Shown piece by piece: positions 1 to 8,327 of a DNA stretch of 64,000 bases (its first letter is position 1; every line of letters begins with the position of its first letter). The notes under the pieces are model-generated. The model did not search any database. It saw only the letters and a list, made by a program, of their open reading frames with translations, and was not told where the DNA came from. This stretch comes from Bdellovibrionales bacterium. GTDB lineage: Bacteria > Bdellovibrionota > UBA1018 > CAIMNF01. A program made the translations under genes and the position numbers. The DNA is taken from assembly GCA_018266375.1 (NCBI GenBank), contig JAFEAO010000005.1:610685-674684 (forward strand), in the 5' to 3' direction.

Positions 1-890
1 GTTTGCTCCGTTTTGAAAAATCGGATCTCGATACATTCGAATTGACCAAGGACAGTTTCCGTTCGGCGATGGTCGATGCCACTCACGTACGTGACGACTT
101 GGCAAAGAGAGGCGTGACCGCTGAGCCGGACGTTTCTTTGATCATGTACTGGGTTGGATTCAACATGAAGGACAAGCTTCTTCAGAACAAATACCTCCGT
201 CAGGCGATCTCGTCCGCGATCGACCGCGATAAGTGGGTTGAAGTGTTCGAAAAGTACACCGGCTCGAAACAAACCCAGGTGTGCCCTCCCGGTCTTCCGG
301 ACCGCGCGGACAACGCTAAGATCAAGTACGATTACAACGTCGGCAAAGCAAAAGAACTTCTCGTAAAAGCAGGTTACCCTGAAGGCAAAGGTCTTCCTGC
401 GATCAACTTCGACTTTCGAGGTGCCGAAACCCGCTATCGTCAGATGGGCGAGATGTTCGTGCAGCAGCTTGGCGCGATCGGCATTAAAGTCAACGTGATC
501 TTGAACACCTTCCCGGCCTACCTCGAAAAATCAAAACAAGGCAACTTGCAGATTTATCTCGGTGGTTGGAACTTCGACTATCCTGACGTCGAAAACGGTT
601 ACGCGCTTCTCTACGGGCCAAACAAAGCTCCGGGACCAAACGATGCGAACTGGGAAAATGCCTCGTACGATGCCCTCTATAAAAAGATGGCATTGCAGCC
701 GGCTGCTTCCAAAGGTCGCAAGGAACTCGTTCAGAAGATGGAAGACCTGATCCAAGAAGAAGTGCCTTGGGCTTATGGTTACTACCGCAGCGAGTTTTGG
801 TTGAAACAGCCGTGGGTTAAAAATTACCGCTCATCTCAAACACTGACCGGTCGTTACAAATACATGAGAATCGACAAACTGGCTAAGTAA
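1..890 (+). CDS. ABC transporter substrate-binding protein, peptide type (5' truncated)
   Basis: This is the C-terminal part of a periplasmic solute-binding protein of the SBP_bac_5 (OppA/DppA) family, which captures peptides or similar solutes for an ABC importer. The gene runs in from the left edge, so the signal peptide and N-terminal lobe are missing; about 296 residues are visible. Family features seen are the segment around YLRQAISSAIDRD, the spaced KAKELLVKAGYPEGKG segment typical of lobe II, and a C-terminal tail of aromatic and basic residues. No permease or ATPase gene follows, so its transporter partners lie upstream or elsewhere. The stop is TAA. The substrate cannot be told from this fragment. 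The family call is confident; peptide specificity is only the family default. Confidence 0.88.
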   Translation, partial: LLRFEKSDLDTFELTKDSFRSAMVDATHVRDDLAKRGVTAEPDVSLIMYWVGFNMKDKLLQNKYLRQAISSAIDRDKWVEVFEKYTGSKQTQVCPPGLPDRADNAKIKYDYNVGKAKELLVKAGYPEGKGLPAINFDFRGAETRYRQMGEMFVQQLGAIGIKVNVILNTFPAYLEKSKQGNLQIYLGGWNFDYPDVENGYALLYGPNKAPGPNDANWENASYDALYKKMALQPAASKGRKELVQKMEDLIQEEVPWAYGYYRSEFWLKQPWVKNYRSSQTLTGRYKYMRIDKLAK

Positions 891-979
891 GCCGTCAATT
901 CTCAAACGATCAAATGAAGTTCAAGGAGCCTGTAAAAAATCAATGAGGCCTTTTGATTTTAGTTTGCTACTATTTTTGT

Positions 980-1960
980 ATGAAGCAATGGATAAAACGA
1001 ATTTCAAACGCCGTCCTCTTTGTCCTTCTTGGGTTGCTTGTCACGGCTTGCGGACAAAGCGACACTGTGATGGTGAGACTCCTGACTCCGTTTGATTCAA
1101 ATCCTGCGGGACAAAACCTCATGGAGTCGTTTGCCCTGAACGCAAATCCCAACGTGATCGACTGCGAGCAGGGCCAGGTGTTCGCGGCTGTAAAAACCGG
1201 ACAAAATGATACGGATTTTGCAACGTATCCAATTCCGATTCGGCTTGCGTCTACCGGTTTACCTGGAAGCGCACCTCACTATGATTTCGCCAGTTGGTTG
1301 CAAGGCTCCAGTTCTTTTCCTCCGATTCAAATTCCAGTCCCTCGCGGAGCACTTACAGGCTTTGGTGTGGGTGGCGCGGTTTATGCGTCCGGCACGCTTG
1401 AAGACAGTGGGCATTGCGCACGCAAAGTGGACACGGCGGTCAATCCAAGTGCAGCGCTTTTCGGTCACGTCAACGCCGTGATTAGTGAACCGACCAGTGT
1501 GCCAATCAATATTTGGGTTGTGGACGCGAATCCGTCGCCTACGCCCGCAGTGAGTGTGGGTTGTGGGGTGAGTGTCGGTGGTGGCGATCTGCTTAGTCAG
1601 CGGTGTTGGAACAAAAATTATTATTTGCTCAAACTGTCTTGCACCGGTTCCTATTGTACGAGTCTAGAGTCCACCTATTCGGTAGTGAAGGTCGAGTACT
1701 TCATAAATAATACCGGCAGCCGGACTGCCGTCCAATTCTACTCGATTGCTTCGAGTCATTCAGGATTGTATGTGCCGAACATCGATCTGATTCGAGTTTC
1801 GATCATGAAATCAGGCGACGTTGAAGGCGCTGGAATTTTATTTGCGGATAAACATGCGAACTGGAGTGGGGCGATTGCTACTGCTACTCTCACGAACTCA
1901 AATGATGTTAACTTATTCTATTCTCAGCCAGTGCTCTCGTTGGATATTAGTCGACTTTAG
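980..1960 (+). CDS. Hypothetical lipoprotein
   Basis: A predicted lipoprotein of about 326 residues with no recognised domain. The chosen ATG gives a short basic N-terminus (MKQWIKR), a hydrophobic segment and a lipobox ending LVTAC, so Cys at about position 24 should be lipidated. A longer reading from an upstream start adds nine residues ahead of the basic stretch and is less likely. The mature part is rich in Ser, Thr, Gly and Val with several cysteines and a short PSPTPAVS linker, suggesting an exported, beta-rich, possibly disulfide-bonded protein. It stands alone between the binding-protein gene and a convergent lipoprotein gene. Function unknown. Confidence 0.7.
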   Translation: MKQWIKRISNAVLFVLLGLLVTACGQSDTVMVRLLTPFDSNPAGQNLMESFALNANPNVIDCEQGQVFAAVKTGQNDTDFATYPIPIRLASTGLPGSAPHYDFASWLQGSSSFPPIQIPVPRGALTGFGVGGAVYASGTLEDSGHCARKVDTAVNPSAALFGHVNAVISEPTSVPINIWVVDANPSPTPAVSVGCGVSVGGGDLLSQRCWNKNYYLLKLSCTGSYCTSLESTYSVVKVEYFINNTGSRTAVQFYSIASSHSGLYVPNIDLIRVSIMKSGDVEGAGILFADKHANWSGAIATATLTNSNDVNLFYSQPVLSLDISRL

Positions 1961-2041
1961 ACGAGTCAAGATGTGCTGCCGCTATATCATCAACAAAACG
2001 CACACCGGTAAAGTTGATTTCTGGAAGTTTAGAAATTGTCC

Positions 2042-3985
2042 TCAGTACGAGAACGCTCCACGGCTGACTTGTTTCGAGTAAAGGATGTGCCCTGCGAGGT
2101 CCTCAAACGGGATGTTCACAATAAGTTCCCCATCCTGGTTGCCGATTGATGATCCGGTCAGACTGTAGTTTCCGTTTTGAGAACTAGTAAAGCTAGGCAT
2201 GCCCCACAGGTCCTTCGAGTGGCGCGAAATCCACCTCGAATTCCAGTCAGTCGCATCGATAGTGACGGGAACTTGCTTTCCATCGACACCATCCGGGAAG
2301 GTCTGTAGAGACTCCCCGGTGTCAGATGCGTTGGAAAATTTTACCCGCCACTTGTATCCCGAAGTAAAGATAATATTGCTGTTGAAATCGAAGGCTCCGT
2401 TAACTTCCCATGCGTATGGAATTTGTTGAATCACCTCGTTCGAGAACGCTCCTTTCAAATCGGTCGCGTAGTCGCGAAAAACAATCCGTATTGGCGCTTC
2501 TCCGGTCCCGCTTCCAATAAAGATATTATTCTTGATCACGTTTCCAAGAATCTCCTGCGGACGGTTTTTTCCCGATAGGAGGATTGCTCCATACCCTTGC
2601 ACTCCGTTATCAATCGTATTGTGAACAACCTGCCCGTTCTTACTGTCCTCAAGCGCCAATCCGAACGTCATGCATCTCCGGATGAGATTGAACCGGTAAA
2701 TGACATTTGCCAACGGATAATATTGACCGTGAGCTTTGCTGCCGCCGGCATTTGTGGCGCCGGCGCAGTCGATCGTATTGTACTCAATGACGTGATTTAG
2801 TCCGCCCGATACGTCAATTGACTCACCCGAGTTTCCGTAAAAAGCATTGTGGTGGATATGTGCCTTGCTGCGCACCACTTCGACCCGGATGCCGTCGCTG
2901 TTCCCAGTTCCGTTTCCGGCATTGCGGATGGAACTAAAGGCTACTTCGACGTCATCGATAAAGTGTGTTTGAGTCGGAGCGGGTCCCAAGACGGTCGCTT
3001 GGGTACTGTCAAAGACGATGTTTGGTGATCCTGGAGTTGATGTTGCACCATCCGTTTCAACGTGAAAAAACCGCACCCCTTGAAAGGACGCCAGTGATGA
3101 GATGATGGCGACCAATCCGTTCACGGAACCCGAGAATTTTAGATGGGTGAACTGAACGTGGCTCATATCTCGGATTTCGAATACGCGCTCGCATTTCTCG
3201 CATTTCAGTTCGGCGACGCCTGAATTGTAACTTGTGAAGACGATTGGATTGGTGGCGGTACCGTTACCATAGACGTTTGACCAGGTCGCGATTAGGAATT
3301 TCTCCGGTAGATTGTGGGTAACACCACCTTCAAAGCGGATCATATCACCTGCCGCAAGCTTGAAGTGGTCCGCAAAATACGCCAAAGTCTTCAACGGAGA
3401 AGAGGGGGAGAGTCCTTGTCCCGTCCCATCGGATCCACCCGGACTGATGTAGAAGACGCGTCCTGAAAGTGTGACCGAACCGGTGGTGGTCGCAATCACG
3501 GTCCCAAGGCTGAGGAGTGAAACTCGGTATCGGTATGCACCAGAGGGTAGGAGGTCGTCGTAGTATTCGGCATAAGGAAAGAATTGACTAGGTTTGAAGT
3601 TAGTTTGAACGACAGAGTACGCCCCATCATTGAATGCGCGCTCTATCTTGAACCCCGTGATAGGTTGAGAAGAAGACGGTTGCCCATTTAAAGAGACAGT
3701 GAGACGGATACGGTTTCCGCTTGCTTCAAGGGTTGGGGTGTTAAGAGAGACTGGATTGGCTGCTGGAGTTGGAGTAGCAGGTACCGGCGTTGGAGTAGCA
3801 GGCTTCGGTGTTGGAGTAGCAGGCTTCGGTGTTGACGATGATTTTGGTTTTACTCGATCGCCATTGCTCGTAAACTCCGTGATTGAAGTCTTTCCGATGT
3901 TTAAGTTACAACCGCTGAGCGCAATGATTGTAGCGGGCGTCAGAAATGCATAAAGAAACGCATTTTTGAAATTTTGATGAACCAT
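2042..3985 (-). CDS. Beta-helix lipoprotein with Pro/Thr linker and Fn3-like domain
   Basis: A 647-residue predicted surface or periplasmic lipoprotein. A signal sequence ends in lipobox LSGC (Cys 26). Residues about 50-77 form a Pro/Thr linker built from three PATPTP-type units. Residues about 80-172 look like a fibronectin type III-like domain, and about 177-610 like a right-handed parallel beta-helix: it opens with VFYISPGGSDGTGQG and has repeated N-I-F and H-N-T/Y rungs such as HHNAFYGNSGESIDVSGG. That fold is common in polysaccharide lyases and hydrolases and in surface adhesins; no catalytic residues can be assigned. It may bind or cut a polysaccharide, but this is inference. It is divergent from the next lipoprotein gene across an AT-rich 220-bp gap. 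Confidence 0.72.
   Translation of the reverse strand: MVHQNFKNAFLYAFLTPATIIALSGCNLNIGKTSITEFTSNGDRVKPKSSSTPKPATPTPKPATPTPVPATPTPAANPVSLNTPTLEASGNRIRLTVSLNGQPSSSQPITGFKIERAFNDGAYSVVQTNFKPSQFFPYAEYYDDLLPSGAYRYRVSLLSLGTVIATTTGSVTLSGRVFYISPGGSDGTGQGLSPSSPLKTLAYFADHFKLAAGDMIRFEGGVTHNLPEKFLIATWSNVYGNGTATNPIVFTSYNSGVAELKCEKCERVFEIRDMSHVQFTHLKFSGSVNGLVAIISSLASFQGVRFFHVETDGATSTPGSPNIVFDSTQATVLGPAPTQTHFIDDVEVAFSSIRNAGNGTGNSDGIRVEVVRSKAHIHHNAFYGNSGESIDVSGGLNHVIEYNTIDCAGATNAGGSKAHGQYYPLANVIYRFNLIRRCMTFGLALEDSKNGQVVHNTIDNGVQGYGAILLSGKNRPQEILGNVIKNNIFIGSGTGEAPIRIVFRDYATDLKGAFSNEVIQQIPYAWEVNGAFDFNSNIIFTSGYKWRVKFSNASDTGESLQTFPDGVDGKQVPVTIDATDWNSRWISRHSKDLWGMPSFTSSQNGNYSLTGSSIGNQDGELIVNIPFEDLAGHILYSKQVSRGAFSY
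3768..3830. repeat. Three 21-bp tandem repeats encoding the Pro/Thr linker
   Basis: Three head-to-tail 21-bp units (3768-3788, 3789-3809, 3810-3830) lie inside the beta-helix lipoprotein gene. Units two and three are identical (GTTGGAGTAGCAGGCTTCGG plus T); unit one differs near its end. Each encodes seven residues of the KPATPTP type on the minus strand. Because units are in frame, copy-number slippage would lengthen or shorten the linker without breaking the protein. Confidence 0.9.
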
Positions 3986-4172
3986 AACAACCCATTCCTA
4001 CTGTCTTAATTATCTCAAATTGCACTCGAAGTCGTAATGTGTCGATTTCGACACTTGTATTGCGCGAGTTGATTCATTAAGGTGTTACCGAAAATTTATG
4101 GCCATAGCACATTGGAATACAGGTTTTCCCCTAGGTTGACCTATTGTTTATTTTTTATACAATTTTAATATA

Positions 4173-4197
4173 TATAATCTTGACCATCGCTCGAGGA
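4173..4197 (+). promoter_or_regulatory. Candidate -10 box and ribosome binding site for the 4206 lipoprotein gene
   Basis: A perfect TATAAT lies at 4173-4178 in an AT-rich stretch, and GAGGA at 4193-4197 is a good Shine-Dalgarno sequence 8 bases before the GTG start. No convincing -35 hexamer sits at the usual distance, so the promoter is only a candidate. The ribosome binding site supports the GTG at 4206. Confidence 0.45.
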
Positions 4198-4205
4198 ATA
4201 ATTAA

Positions 4206-5039
4206 GTGACAAAATCTTTTAGCAGGCCGAAAACTTTGAAAAGGAAATGCGCAATCGGCTTTGTCGTTTCTATCCTACCATTGATCACGTCCTGTAATGT
4301 GGCCATTCGCCACATCGAGTTGCCTTCCAATCATGGTGAGATGATCAATGTAGTGAATGCACCCACAGTGGTTCCTGGTTTTCCACTGACACTTGTATCG
4401 CCTGTGCAGGCCAATATTTTGAGTCCGACGTTTAGTGCGACCTCACAGAGCTTTATTGCGATCCACATAGGTGGAGCGACAACCGGTGGGTTTGGACACG
4501 TTGTTCAGTGGGCAGGAGGGACTCCGGCAGGAGCCACGGCATTTACGCAAGTTGCAGCGGCATACTTTAACGATGGTTGGAATATCTGGGGTGAATGGTG
4601 GATTGCTGAAGTTTCCATGGACCAAGCTAACGTTCAAGCAGAGTATCACGAGACCACACCGTCAAGCGGTGGAGATGGCATCGTAATGGCTGTTTACGTT
4701 ATCTCCGGTACATCAGGAGTTGGAGCGATTGGGATCAAAAATGACCAGGCGGGCTTATCCACCTTATCACTCGATCTACCGTCTCTTTCCGCAAAAAGTT
4801 TGGTTCTCGTCGGAACATATCTCGAAGATAGTTATTCGCAGCGGCCGGCGAATACCGACCTGCTGCCTGGTTCCGTTGAAGACGCGAATCTTATCGATTC
4901 CGCAGGAGCAAGCCCATACAATTACGCGCATGCTTTTACGTCTGAGTCTGGCAACATTTCCGTCGGATACACTACTGTAAATTACAACGGAAGTTCCGGT
5001 TCGAAACTGGCTGCAGGCATAGAATTGCTAGCTCGATAG
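4206..5039 (+). CDS. Hypothetical lipoprotein, beta-rich
   Basis: A 277-residue protein of unknown function that starts with GTG, supported by GAGGA eight bases upstream. The N-terminus is strongly basic (residues 1-16), followed by a hydrophobic stretch and lipobox ending ITSC at about residue 30, so it should be an outer-membrane or surface lipoprotein. The mature part alternates Gly, Ser, Thr and aromatic residues, as in beta-sandwich carbohydrate-binding or phage-tail-like domains, but no named family is recognised. It stands alone, is divergent from the beta-helix lipoprotein gene and is followed by a hairpin that could terminate it. Possibly surface-exposed; this is inference only. Confidence 0.68.
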   Translation: MTKSFSRPKTLKRKCAIGFVVSILPLITSCNVAIRHIELPSNHGEMINVVNAPTVVPGFPLTLVSPVQANILSPTFSATSQSFIAIHIGGATTGGFGHVVQWAGGTPAGATAFTQVAAAYFNDGWNIWGEWWIAEVSMDQANVQAEYHETTPSSGGDGIVMAVYVISGTSGVGAIGIKNDQAGLSTLSLDLPSLSAKSLVLVGTYLEDSYSQRPANTDLLPGSVEDANLIDSAGASPYNYAHAFTSESGNISVGYTTVNYNGSSGSKLAAGIELLAR

Positions 5040-5067
5040 AAGCAGTTGTCACTGAGTAGATATAGTC

Positions 5068-5106
5068 CGGCAGTCTCCGTCAAAGACTTGAGACTGCCGT
5101 TTCGTT
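5068..5106 (+). terminator. Probable rho-independent terminator
   Basis: Perfect 10-bp arms CGGCAGTCTC (5068-5077) and GAGACTGCCG (5090-5099) enclose a 12-base loop and are followed by TTTCGTT. It lies 28 bases after the lipoprotein stop. The T-run is interrupted, so strength is uncertain. Confidence 0.6.
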
Positions 5107-5115
5107 CAGTCCAGT

Positions 5116-5134
5116 AAATAAATTTAATTTATTT
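5116..5134. repeat. 19-bp AT palindrome upstream of the TIGR02147 regulator
   Basis: AAATAAATT (5116-5124), a central T, and AATTTATTT (5126-5134) form a perfect palindrome. It sits about 90 bases upstream of the regulator start and could be an upstream operator or the residue of a terminator; its RNA form would be weak because it is all A and T. Confidence 0.5.
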
Positions 5135-5163
5135 TTGAACGCGTAGTTGCAGGCGTTGTCAAC

Positions 5164-5184
5164 TTGATTACACTATATAATCAA
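5164..5184 (+). promoter_or_regulatory. Promoter -10 box overlapped by an inverted repeat (candidate operator)
   Basis: TTGATTA (5164-5170) and TAATCAA (5178-5184) form a perfect 7-7-7 inverted repeat. Its right half shares bases with a perfect TATAAT -10 box at 5176-5181. A regulator bound here would block the promoter of the downstream regulator gene, so auto-repression is the simple reading. The -35 is poor (TTGTCA at 5156 is only 14 bases away), which suits a regulated promoter. Confidence 0.5.
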
Positions 5185-5224
5185 ATTTATTGAAATATTT
5201 ATGCGCTGCGTATAAATTCCACGC

Positions 5225-6055
5225 ATGACTTTGTCGCATAGTAGCTATCGCAACTTTCTTCGTTCTAAGTTAGTTGAAAAACAAACGAAGAATCCAGGGT
5301 ATTCGTTGCGTGCATTTGCCCGTCAGTTAGGCGTTGAGGCCGGATTTCTATCCTATGTTCTCAATGGCAAAAGAGACATTTCAGAAAGAATGGTTAGTCA
5401 GTTTTCGGAAAAACTTCAGCTGGATGAGGAAGAATCCCAAATTTTTGAACTCCTGGTCCGCAAGGAAAAGACCGTTTCAAAAAACCTCAGGGAGCGGCTT
5501 GAATCACAACTCAAAAAGAGTCTTTCAAGCGATTCGAATCGGCGCGACCTATCGTTAGATCATTTCAAGATGATTTCGGAATGGTATCATTTTGCCATTT
5601 TAAGCTTGATCGATTTGCAAGAATTTACCTGGACGGAGCAAAATGTGGCCGAGAGCCTTGGTGTGCCTCTTGAAACCGTTCGCCTCGCTCTCGAAAGGCT
5701 GAAGATGCTGGAACTCATTGAAGTTACGTCATCAGGCCGTCCTCGCCGCACGGATGCCTGCGTTCATGTCGAAGGCACTAGTCCCAATGAAGCGCTTCGT
5801 CGCTATCATGAAACCTTGTTGACAAAGAATATCATCGCACTCTCTGATGTGGGACCTCAAGAGAGGGTCACTCGCACTCAAAATTTTGCTTTTTCGTCTG
5901 AGCAGCTCCCTGAGGTTAGGAAGTCAATTGATCAATGCATCCGAAAGCTCGAATCGATCTCAAAAGGAACGAGAGTCTCGCCCGAGATTTACCACGTTGG
6001 TTTTCACGTCTTCCCTATTTCAAGAATTAAAAACACGAAAGGACCTAAAAAATGA
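5225..6055 (+). CDS. TIGR02147 family regulatory protein
   Basis: A 276-residue protein of the TIGR02147/DUF4423 family, found mainly in Bdellovibrio-like bacteria and Fibrobacter. Residues about 8-75 form an XRE-like helix-turn-helix (SLRAFARQLGVEAGFLSYVL, then NGKRDISERMV). Residues about 108-250 hold the family body, with a second winged-helix-like segment (WTEQNVAESLGVPLETVRLA) and the conserved run around HFAILSLIDL. No membrane segment or ligand domain is visible; the family is presumed to act as transcription regulators. Its stop overlaps the next start as ATGA, so it is translationally coupled to a secreted HExxH protein, its likely partner or target. An inverted repeat overlaps its -10 box. 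Confidence 0.85.
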   Translation: MTLSHSSYRNFLRSKLVEKQTKNPGYSLRAFARQLGVEAGFLSYVLNGKRDISERMVSQFSEKLQLDEEESQIFELLVRKEKTVSKNLRERLESQLKKSLSSDSNRRDLSLDHFKMISEWYHFAILSLIDLQEFTWTEQNVAESLGVPLETVRLALERLKMLELIEVTSSGRPRRTDACVHVEGTSPNEALRRYHETLLTKNIIALSDVGPQERVTRTQNFAFSSEQLPEVRKSIDQCIRKLESISKGTRVSPEIYHVGFHVFPISRIKNTKGPKK

Positions 6056-7371
6056 AACATATCTATACAGTTCTCAAAAGTTCGGCGATGCTATCGCTCC
6101 TGGGCTGTCTTCAAATCACCTTGAGCCCAACGCAAGGTTGGGCTCAGAGCACCGGCGGGGGTGGCACAGGCTATCACAACCGTCCGGGCGACGAAATACA
6201 ACTCCAAGATCTTGTCTCAAGCGCGGTATGCGACCCTCGCAATCGCACGACCGATGCTGTGATGCAGACTCTCAAGCTTGGACCGAAGGTCGACGCGATA
6301 TTAGCTGCCACTTTTGAGTTGCATCCATACATGGGGTACCTCATCCGTCAAGAACTTGCGAGTATGACCTGGTGTCTCAGCCAAAAACATCTACGTCGAG
6401 TTCAGACTGAAGATTCCGATAGCGTGTTTGCTGGCGATTATCTGCCTAAAGCTCAGCTTGGGATCCGAGACATCGCTAGAAAAATCGTGTATCTCGACAT
6501 GCCCAATATCAAGAAGATGCGGGAAGATCATGTTGCCATGACGCTAATTCATGAAGTGATGCATTCGTTCTTGAGCCCGATGTTACCGAGGCGGAACGAT
6601 ACGCTCCGAGATGTCACTCATTCGATGTATGACATATATCAAATGACTTTGGAAAAATCGTCCACCTCTTTCGAAATCCGGCGTCAGCAGCTGGATCGAT
6701 TGATCTATATGGCGGGCTTGGGTTTCGGCACCAGTGAGTTTGGTCTCGCGTTTGGACGAACGGTGCAGAATCCTACAGCTGCATCCGAAGCTGATCTCAG
6801 CAGGTTAACTGATGGCTGGCGATCTACGTCGATGCTCAAGCTTATCGTCAACGAACTAGGTCAGGCTAAACTCGCAGGGCGAATCTATCAACTTGGACAT
6901 CAGGTCTTCTTGAATACCAATTCTGGACGGGAAGCTTATCTGGCAAGTGTTAAAGAACGACTCAGATGGTGCACGCTGGGAAAGCATCTTAAGCTCGAAA
7001 GGTGCATACCGAGAGACTGGTTTCAATCCGATGAAGACAGTAACGTACCGCTCGACTTTGGCGCTTGTCACTATACAAGCTGGGGTTCAGTAATGGTCGA
7101 CTCTGCAGGATTTATGTCCAATGCTGGCTTCAAGGCCAGTGTTCAAATTGAAACCAAATTGACTTGGCCGGGTGGCGGAGTTCAAACGAACTACGATCGA
7201 ACGGTCAGGAACCACTCGATTTTGTTTTTTGTTCAGTTGGGAGAGTCATTCCCAGAAAAACTGGCGGCAGCATTTAGAACCTACGATAAGGATTACCAGC
7301 AGATCCTGCAAGCCGTGCTTGCAGGTCATTGCGATATTCCTAATTCTCCTTATCGAAAATTTTTTCGTTAA
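6052..7371 (+). CDS. Secreted HExxH protein (putative metallopeptidase)
   Basis: A 439-residue exported protein with an N-terminal hydrophobic segment ending near residue 32 (GWAQ). The motif HEVMH at residues 167-171, preceded by hydrophobic residues (MTLI), is the HExxH zinc site of gluzincins and metzincins; the third metal ligand cannot be assigned. No named family is recognised. The C-terminal 130 residues carry several cysteines (WCTLGKHLKLERC, GACHY, GHCDI) that suggest disulfides outside the cytoplasm. It overlaps the regulator gene by four bases (ATGA), so the two are made together. A secreted protease is the best guess; substrate unknown. Confidence 0.66.
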   Translation: MKHIYTVLKSSAMLSLLGCLQITLSPTQGWAQSTGGGGTGYHNRPGDEIQLQDLVSSAVCDPRNRTTDAVMQTLKLGPKVDAILAATFELHPYMGYLIRQELASMTWCLSQKHLRRVQTEDSDSVFAGDYLPKAQLGIRDIARKIVYLDMPNIKKMREDHVAMTLIHEVMHSFLSPMLPRRNDTLRDVTHSMYDIYQMTLEKSSTSFEIRRQQLDRLIYMAGLGFGTSEFGLAFGRTVQNPTAASEADLSRLTDGWRSTSMLKLIVNELGQAKLAGRIYQLGHQVFLNTNSGREAYLASVKERLRWCTLGKHLKLERCIPRDWFQSDEDSNVPLDFGACHYTSWGSVMVDSAGFMSNAGFKASVQIETKLTWPGGGVQTNYDRTVRNHSILFFVQLGESFPEKLAAAFRTYDKDYQQILQAVLAGHCDIPNSPYRKFFR

Positions 7372-7395
7372 TCGACAACTTTTAGGAGCAACTTT

Positions 7396-7899
7396 ATGAA
7401 AACAAAAATCAGTTTGTTTTTCTTGGTCTTAAGCGCGTCTGTGGCAAGTTATGCATACCCTGCACGGTATTCCATCAAAGGTAAATGCTATTCAATCCCC
7501 GAAAACACCGCGTACTACACCGCTTATTTTTTGGGATCCGCAGTTGGATCGTCGGGGTATGATTGCGATAATGCCGCCGAGATCCTCGATAGCATTTGTG
7601 AACACCGGGCTAAGGAACAGGGCTTGACTGGCTCGAGCGTCTATAAGGATCTCTGGGTACTCGGCAAGAGCGCCTCGGCCGCGGGCGGATATTCGTTCGA
7701 CACTAGGAGGTCCAGGGTTTTATTTGGTCTTCTTTATAACGCAAATGGATATTCGGTGTCTAGCTACCGATCTGTTTCAAAGTCCACGAATGTTCAGCCT
7801 GTCCCTTTGGACGCGAGGGAAGGCAAGGACTGCAAACTTAATAAAAAATATCCGCAAGAAGATGAACCCTCGATCGTCGATGCTGGTTTGATGGGATAA
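7396..7899 (+). CDS. Small secreted protein of unknown function
   Basis: A 167-residue protein with a clear signal peptide (residues 1-20, cleaved near SYA-Y) and a mature part with five cysteines in CYS, DCDN, ICEH and DCKL contexts, which suggests disulfides in the periplasm or outside. TAGGAGCAACTTT just before the ATG supplies the ribosome binding site. It follows the HExxH gene after 24 bases and may be co-transcribed with it. No family recognised. Confidence 0.65.
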   Translation: MKTKISLFFLVLSASVASYAYPARYSIKGKCYSIPENTAYYTAYFLGSAVGSSGYDCDNAAEILDSICEHRAKEQGLTGSSVYKDLWVLGKSASAAGGYSFDTRRSRVLFGLLYNANGYSVSSYRSVSKSTNVQPVPLDAREGKDCKLNKKYPQEDEPSIVDAGLMG

Positions 7900-8005
7900 C
7901 CCTTCTTGAGTAATGCCGTTTTTGAAATAGCGGCTCGTCACTTCGTCAGAAGCAGGAATTCGATTCCGATGCAGGCCGTTTGATTGTAATCATTGAAGAA
8001 TCCCG

Positions 8006-8023
8006 GTCAGTCTAAAGACTGAC
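8006..8023. other. Small hairpin upstream of the 8061 gene
   Basis: GTCAGTC (8006-8012), loop TAAA and GACTGAC (8017-8023) make a perfect 7-bp stem in the 160-base gap before the next gene. No T-run follows, so it is not a standard terminator; it may lie in the leader of the 8061 gene. Confidence 0.45.
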
Positions 8024-8060
8024 ACTCGATTTGCCGATTAGACAACGAATGGGCTCTCTT

Positions 8061-8327
8061 ATGACTATGCCTCGTTTGCGAGGTATTGCATTCGTTGTTG
8101 GAGTATTACTCGTAGGTTCGGCGCCTGCGTTTGCACTCACACGTGCTCCGGCCTCCGGGACGGGCGAGTCCTCTCTATTATATTGGCGTTATCTCTGTCG
8201 AGGACAACCGCAGGACCAAACTCAAAGTAAAAACAGACGCGAGCTCAGCTGTCCATCTCAGAGGTGGAAGGTAAATACTCGTGTCGGCGAAGACAAAGTC
8301 ATCGAGGTGATCGAAGATGCTTCGTAA
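8061..8327 (+). CDS. Small secreted protein, probably split by two compensating frameshifts
   Basis: The annotated frame encodes 88 residues: a good signal peptide (MTMPRLRG, hydrophobic core, APAFA) and a C-terminus KVNTRVGEDKVIEVIEDAS. The middle (about residues 37-68) is odd in this frame: rich in Trp, Cys, Arg and Gln with poor codons. Read one base later between about 8170 and 8262 it becomes YYIGVISVEDNRRTKLKVKT followed by DASSAVHLRGG, which joins smoothly to the tail. So either the sequence has a base missing or added at two places, or the gene carries a natural double shift. The restored product would be a small SH3b-like periplasmic protein (inference). It overlaps the next gene by 11 bases. 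TTG at 8031 is an alternative start. Confidence 0.5.
   Translation: MTMPRLRGIAFVVGVLLVGSAPAFALTRAPASGTGESSLLYWRYLCRGQPQDQTQSKNRRELSCPSQRWKVNTRVGEDKVIEVIEDAS

Noticed and set aside
3768..3830. Tandem repeats as a CRISPR array
   Set aside because: Units are contiguous without spacers and in frame inside a coding sequence.
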